Program-made: the position numbers and the translations under genes
In this document: positions 8,609 to 20,682 of the stretch, one piece after another
How positions within the stretch are numbered: the stretch's first letter is position 1
Layout of the letters: each line of letters begins with the position of its first letter
NCBI RefSeq assembly: GCF_001905445.1
Contig: NZ_LIVQ01000002.1
Coordinates: forward strand, 186,001 to 250,000
Source: Streptomyces sp. CB00455
GTDB taxonomy: Bacteria > Actinomycetota > Actinomycetes > Streptomycetales > Streptomycetaceae
Reading direction: 5' to 3'
Length of the DNA stretch: 64,000 bases
Notes under the pieces: model-generated
The model's input: only the letters and a program-made list of their open reading frames with translations
The model's database searches: none
What the model was told of the DNA's origin: nothing

Positions 8609-8660
8609 GCGTCCCTGTCCATGCCGGGCCGGGCCGGGCAGGCCGGGCCGCGAACGGGCA

Positions 8661-8704
8661 CCGCCCCCGCTCCGGACCTGGGGGGGGTACCGGAGCGGGG
8701 GCGG
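8661..8704. terminator. Bidirectional terminator, nitroreductase / pruA
   Basis: Perfect 15-bp arms (CCGCCCCCGCTCCGG and CCGGAGCGGGGGCGG) around a 14-base loop containing a G8 run, placed between convergent genes. Confidence 0.85.
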
Positions 8705-8739
8705 GGTGCGGGTGCCGGGGGGTGGGTGCCGGGGGGCGG

Positions 8740-10380
<1,641 letters not shown>

Positions 10381-10411
10381 GGGGCTGGTAACTCCTTGAC
10401 CTAGTTCTTGG

Positions 10412-11338
10412 CTAGTTCTTGGTGATCATCGAGCGGAGGAAGAACAGCAGGTTCGCCGGCTTCTCCGCGAGGCGGCGCATGAAGTAGCCGTACCAGTCGG
10501 TCCCGTACGCGGTGTAGACGCGCATCCGGTGACCCTCGGCGGCGAGCCGCAGGTGCTCCTCGCTGCGGATGCCGTACAGCATCTGGAACTCGTACTCGTC
10601 CAGTTTGCGCCCCGCCTGGCGGGCGAGCTCCTGGCCGATGGCGATCAGGCGCGGGTCGTGGGACCCGATCATCGGGTAGCCCTCGCCCTCCATCAGGATC
10701 TTCATGATGCGGACGTAGGCCCGGTCGATCTCGCCCTTGTCCTGGTAGGCGACCTCGGCGGGCTCCTTGTAGGCGCCCTTGACGATCCGTACGCGGCTGC
10801 CGGCGGCGGCCAGGCGGCGCGCGTCGGCCTCCGTGCGGAAGAGGTAGGCCTGGATCACGCAGCCGGTCTGCGGGTGTTCCCGGCGCAGCTCCTCGTGGAT
10901 GGCGAACATCGAGTCGAGGGTGGTGTGGTCCTCGGCGTCGAGCGTCACGGTGGTGCCGATGGCCGCGGCGGCCTCGACGACCGGGCGGACGTTGGCGAGC
11001 GCCAGCTCGTGGCCGCCCTCCAGGGACTGGCCGAACATCGACAGCTTGACCGACATCTCGGCGCTCTCGCCGAGGCCGAGCTCCGCGAGGCGCTCGATGA
11101 GCCGGAGGTAGGCGTCGCGGGCGGCGTGCGACTGCTCCACCGTGGTGATGTCCTCGCCGACGACGTCGAGGGTGACCTCCAGGCCGTCGCGCGTGAGGTC
11201 CTCCACGATCGGGATGACCTGGTCGACCGTCTCACCGGGGATGAACCGGTTCACCACGGGCTTGGTCACCGGGGCGGCGGAGACGATTCGGCGCATCTTG
11301 TCGCTGCGCGAAGCGGCGAGGATCACGGGACCCAGCAC
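10412..11338 (-). CDS. Proline dehydrogenase (monofunctional)
   Basis: 308 residues from a GTG with GGAGG 8 bases upstream, which is why this start is chosen over the longer open frame. An FAD-dependent (beta-alpha)8-barrel enzyme oxidises proline to P5C and passes the electrons to the respiratory chain. The late-barrel motifs VRIVKGAYKEP and the C-terminal YGIRSEEHLRL...RVYTAYGTDWYGYFMRRLAE carry the conserved flavin- and substrate-binding residues of the family. Being separate from P5C dehydrogenase is usual in actinobacteria. It is first in the operon and divergent from a PucR regulator that probably senses proline. Confidence 0.93.
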   Translation of the reverse strand: MLGPVILAASRSDKMRRIVSAAPVTKPVVNRFIPGETVDQVIPIVEDLTRDGLEVTLDVVGEDITTVEQSHAARDAYLRLIERLAELGLGESAEMSVKLSMFGQSLEGGHELALANVRPVVEAAAAIGTTVTLDAEDHTTLDSMFAIHEELRREHPQTGCVIQAYLFRTEADARRLAAAGSRVRIVKGAYKEPAEVAYQDKGEIDRAYVRIMKILMEGEGYPMIGSHDPRLIAIGQELARQAGRKLDEYEFQMLYGIRSEEHLRLAAEGHRMRVYTAYGTDWYGYFMRRLAEKPANLLFFLRSMITKN

Positions 11339-11374
11339 GGGGCACCTCCAGCGGGTGGCAGAAGAAAAGCGCAA

Positions 11375-11412
11375 GTGAAACCACCGTGAAACCTAAGGAT
11401 CGCTGTGATCCT
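11375..11412. promoter_or_regulatory. Repeats between proline dehydrogenase and PucR regulator
   Basis: GTGAAACC occurs at 11375-11382 and again at 11386-11393, an exact 11-base period on one helix face. An AGGATC-GCTGT-GATCCT palindrome follows at 11396-11412. All lie in the 159-base divergent gap, so they are candidates for the regulator's binding site. Confidence 0.5.
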
Positions 11413-11497
11413 CGGCCATCGACAGCTGTCACGCATCCGTGTCCCCGATCTCATACATCTGTCTGAAGGGCGGGCCCGGCGGTGGGAGAATGGCCGG

Positions 11498-12694
11498 GTG
11501 AAGGGCGATTACCAGGACCTGGTCGACGAGATTTCCGCGCTGCTCGGCGCCCCGGCGACGCTCGAGAACCGGGATTTCCGCCTGATCGCCTTCGGCGCGC
11601 ACGACAGCGACGACGACCAGGCGATGGACCCGGTACGGACCCGCTCGATCCTGACGCGGCAGTCGACGGCGGCGGTGCGCTCCTGGTTCGAGGGCTTCGG
11701 CATCGCGCGCGCCGACGGGCCGGTGCACATCCCGGCCGCGCCCGAGGCGGGCGTCTTCCGGGGGCGGATCTGCCTGCCGGTGCGCAACCGGGGCATCGTG
11801 CATGGCTACGTGTGGCTCCTGGACCGGGAGCCCGGCCCGGGGCCCGCGGAGCTGGCCGCGGCCATGGAGGTGGCCGAGCGGATCGGTGTCCTGCTGGCGG
11901 AGGAGGCCCGGGCGGGGGCGGACCTCTCGCGGGAGTTCCTGGCGGTGCTCACGTCGGGCCGGGGGTGGCAGCAGGACATGGCGGTGGCCGCGCTGCGGGC
12001 CGCCCTGGGCCCGGACGGGGACGGGCTGCACGCGGTGGTGTGCGTGACGCCGTGGGCCGGGGAGGCTCCGGCGTCGGTGCCGGGTGCGGCGGCGGTGTGC
12101 GTGGTACCGCGGCGCGGGGGCGGCGCAGCGGACGGCGCGGGCGGCGTCGGCGCGGGCGGCGCAGGCGCCCGCGCACTGGCGGTCCTGCTGCGGCTGCGCT
12201 CGACGGACGCGCTGGCTCCGGCCCTCGCGGCAGTGGCCCGGCTGCTGCCGCGCACGAGCGAGCCGGGATCCGCCGGCCGGTCCGCGACGGCCGGGGTCGC
12301 GGACCCGGTCCGGGCCCTTGTGGAGCTTCCCGCCGCCTGGGAGCAGGCCGTGGCCGCCGCCCGCGCGGCGCACGCGCAGCCCGGGCTGGGCCCGGTCGCC
12401 CGGTGGTCGCAGATCGGCCCCTACCGGCTGCTGGCCACCCTCGCGGCCGACCCCGTCGACGATCCGGCGGCGCGCGCCCTGCTGGGCCCGGCCCACCGCG
12501 AACTCGCCCGTACCGCCGAGGTGTTCCTCGACTGTGCGGGCCAGGCGGGCCGCGCGGCGGCCGCCCTGGGCATCCACCGCCAGACGCTGTATTACCGCCT
12601 CGGCCGGGTGGAGCAGCTGACCGGCCTCGACCTGGACGCGGGCGAGGACCGCCTGCTGCTCCACATGGCCCTGAAGGCCGCCCGCCTCAGCTGA
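11498..12694 (+). CDS. PucR-family transcriptional regulator, probably of proline use
   Basis: About 398 residues. The GTG at 11498 follows GGGAGAATGGCCGG, which supports this start over a longer open frame. The N-terminal two-thirds contain a GAF-like/CdaR-type sensor region ([19 protein letters not shown] onward). The C-terminus carries the PucR helix-turn-helix, [20 protein letters not shown] followed by [20 protein letters not shown]. Regulators of this type (PutR-like) activate proline catabolic genes in actinobacteria, and the divergent arrangement with proline dehydrogenase fits. The middle has a low-complexity Gly/Ala stretch near residues 195-225, probably a linker. Its last 8 bases overlap the convergent TetR gene. 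Confidence 0.85.
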   Translation: MKGDYQDLVDEISALLGAPATLENRDFRLIAFGAHDSDDDQAMDPVRTRSILTRQSTAAVRSWFEGFGIARADGPVHIPAAPEAGVFRGRICLPVRNRGIVHGYVWLLDREPGPGPAELAAAMEVAERIGVLLAEEARAGADLSREFLAVLTSGRGWQQDMAVAALRAALGPDGDGLHAVVCVTPWAGEAPASVPGAAAVCVVPRRGGGAADGAGGVGAGGAGARALAVLLRLRSTDALAPALAAVARLLPRTSEPGSAGRSATAGVADPVRALVELPAAWEQAVAAARAAHAQPGLGPVARWSQIGPYRLLATLAADPVDDPAARALLGPAHRELARTAEVFLDCAGQAGRAAAALGIHRQTLYYRLGRVEQLTGLDLDAGEDRLLLHMALKAARLS

Positions 12695-13343
12695 CCGCGT
12701 CCGGGTCCCGGTCCTGATCCTGATCTGCGCCCCCGTCCGGATCCGCCTCCCGGCCGGGCTGCGCGTCCTGCCGGGGGCCCGTCAGCGCCTGCGCCGCCCG
12801 CCGCATGCCCTCGGTGAACTCCTCGGCCGTGGCCGCCGTGGCCGGGTCGAACAGCCACTGGATCATCAGCCCGTTCAGCAGCGCCTGGTAGAAGGCACCG
12901 AGGGTGCGCACGTCGCGGTCGTCGAGCTGGTCCTCCGGGACGTCGGTCAGCATCGAGATCAGTCCGCGGCGCCCCTCCGCCTGCGAGCCCGCGAGCATCG
13001 CCCGCAGCTCCGGCCGCTGCTCCCGGCCCAGCGCCACCTCCAGGCTCGCCGCCCAGACGGGACCCGACTTCTCGTGCTGCGCCAGGACGCCCTCCCACAG
13101 CGCGCGGAAGCGCTCCAGCGAACCGCCCTCCCCCGCCAGGCCGTCCTGGAAGACCTGCCCCCACTCCTCCATCAGCGCGATGAAGGCCTGCGTCAGCAGG
13201 GCGTCCTTCGAGCCGTAGTGGTAGCCGATGGACGCCAGGTTCGTTCCCGAGGCGCTGACGACGTCGCGCGCGGTGGTGCGCACGAACCCCTTCTCGACCA
13301 GGCACTTCTTGGCGCCTTCGAGCAGATCTTCGCGATGTCCCAT
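12687..13343 (-). CDS. TetR-family transcriptional regulator
   Basis: 218 residues. The N-terminal helix-turn-helix is [20 protein letters not shown] then [27 protein letters not shown], a textbook TetR DNA-binding domain, followed by an all-helical ligand domain. The ATG at 13343 places the HTH at the usual distance from the N-terminus. The longer frame would run into the AT-rich operator region. The acidic, Gln/Asp-rich tail (residues 195-218) is atypical and probably disordered. It is divergent from an efflux pump and almost surely represses it. Confidence 0.88.
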   Translation of the reverse strand: MGHREDLLEGAKKCLVEKGFVRTTARDVVSASGTNLASIGYHYGSKDALLTQAFIALMEEWGQVFQDGLAGEGGSLERFRALWEGVLAQHEKSGPVWAASLEVALGREQRPELRAMLAGSQAEGRRGLISMLTDVPEDQLDDRDVRTLGAFYQALLNGLMIQWLFDPATAATAEEFTEGMRRAAQALTGPRQDAQPGREADPDGGADQDQDRDPDAVS

Positions 13344-13371
13344 GGCTCCACCGTAGCAAGACAGCCGTTCC

Positions 13372-13409
13372 ATACAAACGTCATAGACAACTGTTTTATA
13401 CGTATGTAT
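13372..13409. promoter_or_regulatory. Probable TetR operator between regulator and efflux gene
   Basis: ATACAAACGT and ACGTATGTAT form a 9-of-10 inverted repeat separated by 18 bases, inside an unusually AT-rich 75-base gap. The right arm also contains the 8-bp palindrome ATACGTAT and ends 11 bases before the efflux pump ATG. Binding would block transcription both ways. Confidence 0.6.
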
Positions 13410-13419
13410 ATTCCTCGGC

Positions 13420-14976
13420 ATGACGAACCCCGCCGCCACGGCGCGCCTCGCCGGCCGCCGCGAATGGACCGCTTTCGCCGTCCTCGTACTGCCCCTGCTC
13501 CTGGTCTCGATGGACGTCTCCGTCCTCTACTTCGCGATCCCCGCCATCACCGAGCAGCTCGAACCCAGTTCCACCCAGCAGCTCTGGATCTTCGACAGCT
13601 ATGCCTTCGCCCTCTCCGGCCTGCTGATCACGATGGGTTCGCTCGGCGACCGGATCGGCCGCCGCAGGCTGCTGCTGATCGGTGCGGGCGCCTTCGGTCT
13701 GGCCTCGGTGGGCGCCGCCTACGCGCCCAGCGCCGGGATGCTCATCGCGGCCCGCGTCCTGCTCGGCATCGGCGGGGCGACCCTGATGCCCTCCACGCTG
13801 GCCCTGGTGCGCAACCTCTTCCAGGACGCCAGGCAGCGCGGCAAGGCCATCGCCATCTGGTCCGGGGCCATGACCGGTGGCATCGCCCTCGGCTCGGTGC
13901 TCAGCGGGCTGATGCTGAACCACTTCTACTGGGGCTCCGTCTTCCTGATCAACGTGCCCGCCATGGTGCTCCTGCTGGTCCTGGTCCCGGTGCTGGTGCC
14001 GGAGTTCAAGGACCCCGCCCCCGGCCGCTTCGACCTGCTGAGCGTGCCGCTGTCCACGGCCGCCGTGCTCCCCGTCGTCTACGGGCTGAAGGAGATCGCC
14101 GCAGAAGGCTTCACGCCCCTGTACCTGGGCTGCGTCCTCGCCGGTCTGGCCTTCGGGTACGTCTTCGTCCGCCGCCAGCGCACCAGGGAGGACGCCATGG
14201 TGAGCCGGGCGCTGTTCCGGGGGCGCGGCTTCGCGGCCGGCATCGGCCTGAACACCATCGCCGCCTTCGCCATGCTGGGATCGGCCTACTTCACCACCCA
14301 GTACCTGCAGTCCGTCCTCGGCATGGGCACCCTGGAAGCGGCCCTGTGGAGCCTCGCCCCCTCGGTCGTCATCGGCGCGGCGGCCCCGGTCTCCGCCGCC
14401 CTGGCCCAGAAGGTGGAGCGGGCCTACGTCATCGCCGGCGGGTTCGTCCTCGCGGCCGCCGGCTTCGCCCTGCTCGGCCTGGTGGACACCGACTCCCTGT
14501 GGCTGCTGCTGACCGGCGCCGGGGTGCTGGCCTCGGGCATCGTCACCGTGATGTCGCTGGTCTCCGACCTGGCCCTGGCCTGCGCCCCCGCCGAGAAGGC
14601 CGGTTCGGCCGCCTCCCTCCTGGAGACGGGCCAGGAGTTCGGCGGCGCGCTCGGCATGGCCGTGCTCGGCAGCCTGGGTACCGCCGTCTACCGCGCCGAT
14701 CTGGCCGGCTCCGAGCCCGTCGTACGGGAGACCCTGGGCGGCGCGGTGGCCACGGCCCGGCAGCTCGGCACAGCCGCCGGGGAGCCGGTGCTGGTCCTGG
14801 CCCGCGGAGCCTTCGTCCACGGAATGCAGTACGCGGCCTGGGGCGGTACGGCGCTGCTGCTCGCGGCGGCCGTGCTCGCCGCGGCCACCATGCGGGGGAT
14901 CGAAGCCCCTGCCCCGCCCGCGGCAGGGCCGACCCCGCTCCCCGGCGCGGGCGCGCAGGAGCCGGTGTACAACTGA
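13420..14976 (+). CDS. DHA2-family (14-helix) MFS drug efflux transporter
   Basis: 518 residues with about 14 predicted membrane helices, like the QacA/SmvA/EmrB group of proton-coupled exporters. The loop-2 signature GSLGDRIGRRRLLLIG and the early helix with LVSMDVSVLYFAIPAI (acidic residue in helix 1) are characteristic. Motif C-like Gly/Pro residues occur around SGAMTGGIALGSVLSG. The substrates are not readable but are usually cationic antiseptics, dyes or antibiotics. A TetR repressor is encoded divergently, so expression is probably induced by the drug. A hairpin terminator follows the gene. Confidence 0.88.
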   Translation: MTNPAATARLAGRREWTAFAVLVLPLLLVSMDVSVLYFAIPAITEQLEPSSTQQLWIFDSYAFALSGLLITMGSLGDRIGRRRLLLIGAGAFGLASVGAAYAPSAGMLIAARVLLGIGGATLMPSTLALVRNLFQDARQRGKAIAIWSGAMTGGIALGSVLSGLMLNHFYWGSVFLINVPAMVLLLVLVPVLVPEFKDPAPGRFDLLSVPLSTAAVLPVVYGLKEIAAEGFTPLYLGCVLAGLAFGYVFVRRQRTREDAMVSRALFRGRGFAAGIGLNTIAAFAMLGSAYFTTQYLQSVLGMGTLEAALWSLAPSVVIGAAAPVSAALAQKVERAYVIAGGFVLAAAGFALLGLVDTDSLWLLLTGAGVLASGIVTVMSLVSDLALACAPAEKAGSAASLLETGQEFGGALGMAVLGSLGTAVYRADLAGSEPVVRETLGGAVATARQLGTAAGEPVLVLARGAFVHGMQYAAWGGTALLLAAAVLAAATMRGIEAPAPPAAGPTPLPGAGAQEPVYN

Positions 14977-15008
14977 CCCCCGCCCGTGCGGACGTCCGGC
15001 GGAACGCG

Positions 15009-15040
15009 GAAGGGCCCGGGGATCTGCCCCCGGGCCCTTC
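15009..15040. terminator. Bidirectional terminator, efflux gene / serA
   Basis: Perfect 13-bp arms (GAAGGGCCCGGGG and CCCCGGGCCCTTC) with a 6-base loop, between convergent genes. Confidence 0.88.
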
Positions 15041-15055
15041 GCCGCGCCGGACGGA

Positions 15056-16645
15056 TCAGGTCAGGCTGACCGTGCGCGCCGAGACGGCGCCGATCTCGGC
15101 CGAGATGTCCGCGAGGACACCGCCCGGGACTTCGGCGTCGACGGTGAGCACGCCGAGCGCCTCGCCGCCCTCCTCGGCGCGGGCGACCTGCATGCCCGCG
15201 ATGTTCAGGCCGGCCTCGCCGAGGATGCGGCCGACGGTACCGACCACACCGGGGCGGTCGGCGTAGCGCAGCACGACCATCTGGTCGGCCAGCGCCAGGT
15301 CCACGTCGTACTCGCCGATGCCGACGATCTTCTGAAGGTGCTTCGGGCCCGCGAGCGTGCCGGAGACCGACACCTCCTGACCGTCCGACAGGGTGCCGCG
15401 GACGGTCACCACGTTGCGGTGGTCCGGGGACTCCGAACTGGTCGTCAGGCGCACCTCGACGCCGCGCTCCTGCGCGAACAGCGGGGCGTTGACGTAGGAG
15501 ACCGTCTCGTCGACGACGTCCTCGAAGACCCCCTTGAGCGCGGACAGTTCGAGCACCTTGACGTCGTGCTGGGTGATCTCGCCGCAGACCTCGACATCGA
15601 GGCGGACCGCGACCTCGCCCGCGAGCGCGGTGAAGATGCGGCCGAGCTTCTCCGCGAGCGGCAGGCCGGGACGGACGTCCTCGGCGATGACGCCGCCCTG
15701 GACGTTGACCGCATCGGGCACGAGCTCCCCGGCGAGCGCCAGACGCACCGACTTGGCGACCGAGACACCGGCCTTCTCCTGGGCCTCGTCCGTGGAGGCG
15801 CCGAGGTGCGGGGTGCAGACGACCTGGTCGAGCTCGAAGAGCGGGGAGTCCGTGCAGGGCTCCTTCGCGTACACGTCGAGACCGGCGCCGGCGACGCGGC
15901 CCTCCTTGATGGCCGAGTACAGCGCGGCCTCGTCCACGATCCCGCCGCGGGCGGCGTTGACGATGCGGACGGACGGCTTCACCTTGTGCAGGGCCTCGTC
16001 CCCGATGAGACCGAGGGTCTCGGGGGTCTTGGGCAGGTGCACGGTGATGAAGTCGGCGACTTCGAGGAGCTCGTCCAGCGTCAGCATCTTGACGCCCATC
16101 TGGGCGGCGCGTGCGGGCTGCACGTAGGGGTCGTAGGCGACGATCTTCATGCCGAAGGCGGACATGCGCTGTGCGACCAGGACGCCGATGCGGCCGAGGC
16201 CGACGACGCCGAGGGTCTTCTCGCTGAGCTCGACACCCGTGTACTTGTTCCGCTTCCACTCACCGTTCTTCAGGGCGGTGTTGGCCTGCGGGATGTGACG
16301 GGCGGTGGCGACGAGCAGGCCGCAGGCGAGCTCGGCGGCGGTCACGATGTTCGAGGTCGGCGCGTTGACGACCATCACGCCGGCCTTGGTGGCGGCGGAG
16401 ACGTCGACGTTGTCCAGGCCGACGCCCGCGCGGGCGACGACCCGCAGCTTCCGGGCGGCGGCGATGGCCTCGGCGTCGACCTTGGTGGCGGAGCGGACGA
16501 GGATCGCGTCGGCGTCGACGATCGCGGGCAGCAGCTCGGCGCGGTCCGCGCCGTTGCAGTGCCGGATCTCGAAGTCCGGACCGAGCGCCTCCACAGTGGC
16601 GGGCGACAGCTCTTCGGCGATGAGTACGACAGGTTTCGAGCTCAC
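15056..16645 (-). CDS. serA: D-3-phosphoglycerate dehydrogenase
   Basis: 529 residues from a GTG at 16645, which has GAGGA at good spacing. A GTG at 16657 would add four residues. The enzyme oxidises 3-phosphoglycerate to 3-phosphohydroxypyruvate with NAD+, the first committed step to serine. The NAD-binding GLGRIG, the substrate arginine in NAARGGIVDE, and the catalytic histidine in CTPHLGAST are visible. The C-terminal 200 residues hold the allosteric substrate-binding (ASB) domain and an ACT domain (VLRYADRPGVVGTVGRILGE), the long form found in Mycobacterium and Streptomyces. Serine feedback through the ACT domain is expected. Confidence 0.95.
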   Translation of the reverse strand: MSSKPVVLIAEELSPATVEALGPDFEIRHCNGADRAELLPAIVDADAILVRSATKVDAEAIAAARKLRVVARAGVGLDNVDVSAATKAGVMVVNAPTSNIVTAAELACGLLVATARHIPQANTALKNGEWKRNKYTGVELSEKTLGVVGLGRIGVLVAQRMSAFGMKIVAYDPYVQPARAAQMGVKMLTLDELLEVADFITVHLPKTPETLGLIGDEALHKVKPSVRIVNAARGGIVDEAALYSAIKEGRVAGAGLDVYAKEPCTDSPLFELDQVVCTPHLGASTDEAQEKAGVSVAKSVRLALAGELVPDAVNVQGGVIAEDVRPGLPLAEKLGRIFTALAGEVAVRLDVEVCGEITQHDVKVLELSALKGVFEDVVDETVSYVNAPLFAQERGVEVRLTTSSESPDHRNVVTVRGTLSDGQEVSVSGTLAGPKHLQKIVGIGEYDVDLALADQMVVLRYADRPGVVGTVGRILGEAGLNIAGMQVARAEEGGEALGVLTVDAEVPGGVLADISAEIGAVSARTVSLT

Positions 16646-16671
16646 GTGGGTCCTCACAAGTCCAGTGCGGA

Positions 16672-16689
16672 CGGCCGTCCCGACGGCCG
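16672..16689 (-). other. Small hairpin in the serA leader
   Basis: CGGCCGT and ACGGCCG (7 bp) with a 4-base loop, 27 bases before the serA start. In the same 285-base ilvC-serA gap, a TTATAGACT on the minus strand near 16760 may be the serA -10 region. The function of the hairpin is unclear. Confidence 0.3.
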
Positions 16690-16891
16690 CAGGCGGTGGA
16701 GGGGGCTAGCCGCGTGGAAGACGCACGACACTGTGGGCCTGACGCGTTGTGCTGAGCAGTCTATAAGCGCTGACGGGCCGGATTTCCGCCTGTACGGAAG
16801 GATCACCCTTCCGTGGTTGGCCGCCTTGGACAAGCGGGCGCGCCCTACGGCGCGTCGCGGGCCCTGGCGGCCGTCCGGCGGTGCGCGGCGC

Positions 16892-16915
16892 GGCCGGGGC
16901 GCGAGGGCCCCGGCC
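16892..16915 (-). terminator. ilvBNC operon terminator
   Basis: GGCCGGGG and CCCCGGCC (8 bp perfect) with an 8-base loop, 16 bases beyond the ilvC stop. Confidence 0.65.
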
Positions 16916-16930
16916 TCGCCGGTCACCGGA

Positions 16931-18560
<1,630 letters not shown>

Positions 18561-18591
18561 GTGAGGCGTTCTCTCTCTCGGCTCTCTCGGC

Positions 18592-20472
18592 TCAGTCGTC
18601 TTCGTTGTCGCCGAAGTCGGGACGGACGCCCCGGGCTGCCATGACCTCGTCGTTGGAGGTGCCGGCGGCGACCATCGGCCAGACCATGGCGTCCTCGTGG
18701 ACGATGAAGTCGACGACCACCGTGCGGTCGTTGATCGCGTTGGCCTCGGCGATGACCCTGTCGAGGTCGGCCGGGTCCTCGCAGCGCAGGGCGACACAGC
18801 CCATGGCCTCGGACAGCTTGACGAAGTCCGGGACGCGGGTGCCCTTGCGGGGGGCGGTGGACTCGCCGAGCTGGGAGCCGACGGTCTCGTGACCGGTCTC
18901 GTCCGCGTGCAGGACGGTGTTGGAGTAGCGCTGGTTGTAGAACAGCGTCTGCCACTGGCGGACCATGCCCAGCGCGCCGTTGTTGATGATCGCGACCTTG
19001 ATCGGGATGTTGTTCAGCGCGCAGGTGGCCAGTTCCTGGTTGGTCATCTGGAAGCAGCCGTCGCCGTCGATCGCCCAGACCGTGCGCTCGGGCATGCCGA
19101 CCTTGGCGCCCATCGCGGCCGGGACCGCGTAGCCCATGGTTCCGGCGCCGCCGGAGTTCAGCCAGGTGCGGGGCTCTTCGTAGGCGACGAAGTGCGAGGC
19201 CCACATCTGGTGCTGGCCGACGCCGGCCGCGAAGACGGTGCCCTGGGGGGCGAGCGCGCCGATCCGCTCGATGACCTGCTGCGGCGAGAGCATGCCGTCC
19301 TCGGGCAGGTCGTAGCCCAGCGGGTAGGTCTCGCGCCAGCGGGTGAGGTCCTTCCACCAGGCGCTGTAGTCGCCGGCGTTGCCCTCGGTGTGCTCGGCCT
19401 GGACGGCCTGGATCAGGTCGGCGATGACCTCGCGGGCGTCACCGACGATCGGGACGTCGACCTCGCGGTTCTTGCCGATCTCGGCGGGATCGATGTCCGC
19501 GTGGATGACCTTGGCGAAGGGGGCGAAGCTGTCCAGCTTGCCGGTGACGCGGTCGTCGAAGCGGGTGCCGAGCGCGATCAGCAGGTCCGACTTCTGCAGC
19601 GCGGTGACGCCGGTGACCGAGCCGTGCATGCCGGGCATGCCGACGTGCAGCGGGTGGCTGTCGGGGAAGGAGCCGAGCGCCATCAGGGTGGTGCAGACGG
19701 GGACGCCGGTCAGCTCGGCGAGGACCTTCAGCTCGGCGGTCGCGCCGGACTTCATGACACCGCCGCCGACGTACAGGACCGGGCGCTTGGCCTGGCAGAT
19801 GAGCTTGGCGGCTTCGCGGATCTGCTTGGCGTGCGGCTTGGTGACCGGCCGGTAACCGGGCAGGTCCAGCGCGGGCGGCCACGTGAAGGTGGTCTGCGCC
19901 TGCAGGGCGTCCTTGGCGATGTCGACCAGGACCGGGCCCGGGCGGCCGGTGGAGGCGATGTGGAACGCCTCGGCGATGGTCCGCGGGATGTCCTCGGCCT
20001 TGGTGACCAGGAAGTTGTGCTTGGTGATGGGCATCGTGATGCCGACGATGTCCGCCTCCTGGAAGGCGTCGGTGCCGATCGCCTTGGAGGACACCTGGCC
20101 GGTGATCGCGACGAGCGGGACGGAGTCCATGTGCGCGTCGGCGATCGGGGTGACCAGGTTCGTGGCGCCCGGGCCGGAGGTCGCCATACAGACGCCGACC
20201 TTGCCCGTGGCCTGCGCGTAGCCGGTGGCGGCGTGACCGGCCCCCTGCTCGTGGCGGACCAGGATGTGACGGACCTTCTTGGAGTCCATCATCGGGTCGT
20301 ACGCGGGGAGGATGGCGCCGCCCGGAATGCCGAAGACGGTGTCGCACCCCACCTCTTCGAGAGAGCGGATGAGGGACTGCGCGCCCGTGACGTGCTCAAC
20401 TGCGGCGGACTGCTGTCCGCCGGAACGGGGCCGCGGCTGCGGATGGTGGGCCCCGGTGGCCTGCTCGGTCAT
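18592..20472 (-). CDS. ilvB: Acetolactate synthase large (catalytic) subunit
   Basis: About 626 residues from the ATG at 20472 ([10 protein letters not shown]), which has AGAAGAG at better spacing than the ATG two codons upstream. This ThDP- and FAD-dependent enzyme condenses two pyruvates, or pyruvate with 2-oxobutyrate, to start valine, leucine and isoleucine synthesis. The activating glutamate is in [14 protein letters not shown], and the ThDP/Mg motif runs from GDGCFQM to the conserved Asn in LNNIPIK. The first 30 residues are a poorly conserved leader typical of Streptomyces IlvB. It is first in the operon and is controlled by a transcription attenuator just upstream. Confidence 0.97.
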   Translation of the reverse strand: MTEQATGAHHPQPRPRSGGQQSAAVEHVTGAQSLIRSLEEVGCDTVFGIPGGAILPAYDPMMDSKKVRHILVRHEQGAGHAATGYAQATGKVGVCMATSGPGATNLVTPIADAHMDSVPLVAITGQVSSKAIGTDAFQEADIVGITMPITKHNFLVTKAEDIPRTIAEAFHIASTGRPGPVLVDIAKDALQAQTTFTWPPALDLPGYRPVTKPHAKQIREAAKLICQAKRPVLYVGGGVMKSGATAELKVLAELTGVPVCTTLMALGSFPDSHPLHVGMPGMHGSVTGVTALQKSDLLIALGTRFDDRVTGKLDSFAPFAKVIHADIDPAEIGKNREVDVPIVGDAREVIADLIQAVQAEHTEGNAGDYSAWWKDLTRWRETYPLGYDLPEDGMLSPQQVIERIGALAPQGTVFAAGVGQHQMWASHFVAYEEPRTWLNSGGAGTMGYAVPAAMGAKVGMPERTVWAIDGDGCFQMTNQELATCALNNIPIKVAIINNGALGMVRQWQTLFYNQRYSNTVLHADETGHETVGSQLGESTAPRKGTRVPDFVKLSEAMGCVALRCEDPADLDRVIAEANAINDRTVVVDFIVHEDAMVWPMVAAGTSNDEVMAARGVRPDFGDNEDD

Positions 20473-20531
20473 CGGCATTCTCTTCTCGAAGCTGAGGGTT
20501 TCACGAGGATTCGACTCTGTGCCAGTGCAAC

Positions 20532-20565
20532 AAAAAACCCCTCGTGCCAGAAGGCAAGCGAGGGG
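20532..20565 (-). terminator. ilvB attenuator (intrinsic terminator with U-run)
   Basis: On the minus strand CCCCTCG...TGCC, a TTCT loop, GGCA then CGAGGGG make an 11-bp stem with a 2-base bulge, followed directly by six Ts. A T-tract terminator is rare in this genome type. It lies between the leader peptide and ilvB. The adjacent segment 20566-20575 is perfectly complementary (10 bp) to 20612-20621 in the last codons of the leader peptide, giving alternative pairing. Confidence 0.85.
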
Positions 20566-20607
20566 AGCGCGTCGGGTGCGTTGAGCGGGGACATGCTGGT
20601 CCCGGCT

Positions 20608-20649
20608 TCAGCCGACGCGCTTTCCAAGTACGAGAATTCGGGTGCGCAT
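20608..20649 (-). CDS. ilvB leader peptide MRTRILVLGKRVG
   Basis: A 13-codon open frame with GGAGGG about 9 bases upstream. It contains Ile-Leu-Val-Leu consecutively and a further Val, exactly the amino acids made by the operon. Ribosome stalling at these codons when charged tRNA is scarce would alter folding of the downstream RNA and release the terminator at 20532-20565. The leader's own ribosome-binding site (20657-20664, minus strand GGGAGGGT) can pair with ACCCTCCC at 20671-20678, an extra hairpin whose meaning is unknown. Confidence 0.85.
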   Translation of the reverse strand: MRTRILVLGKRVG

Positions 20650-20682
20650 GGCATTGACCCTCCCTCTGGCGGGAGGGTGATG

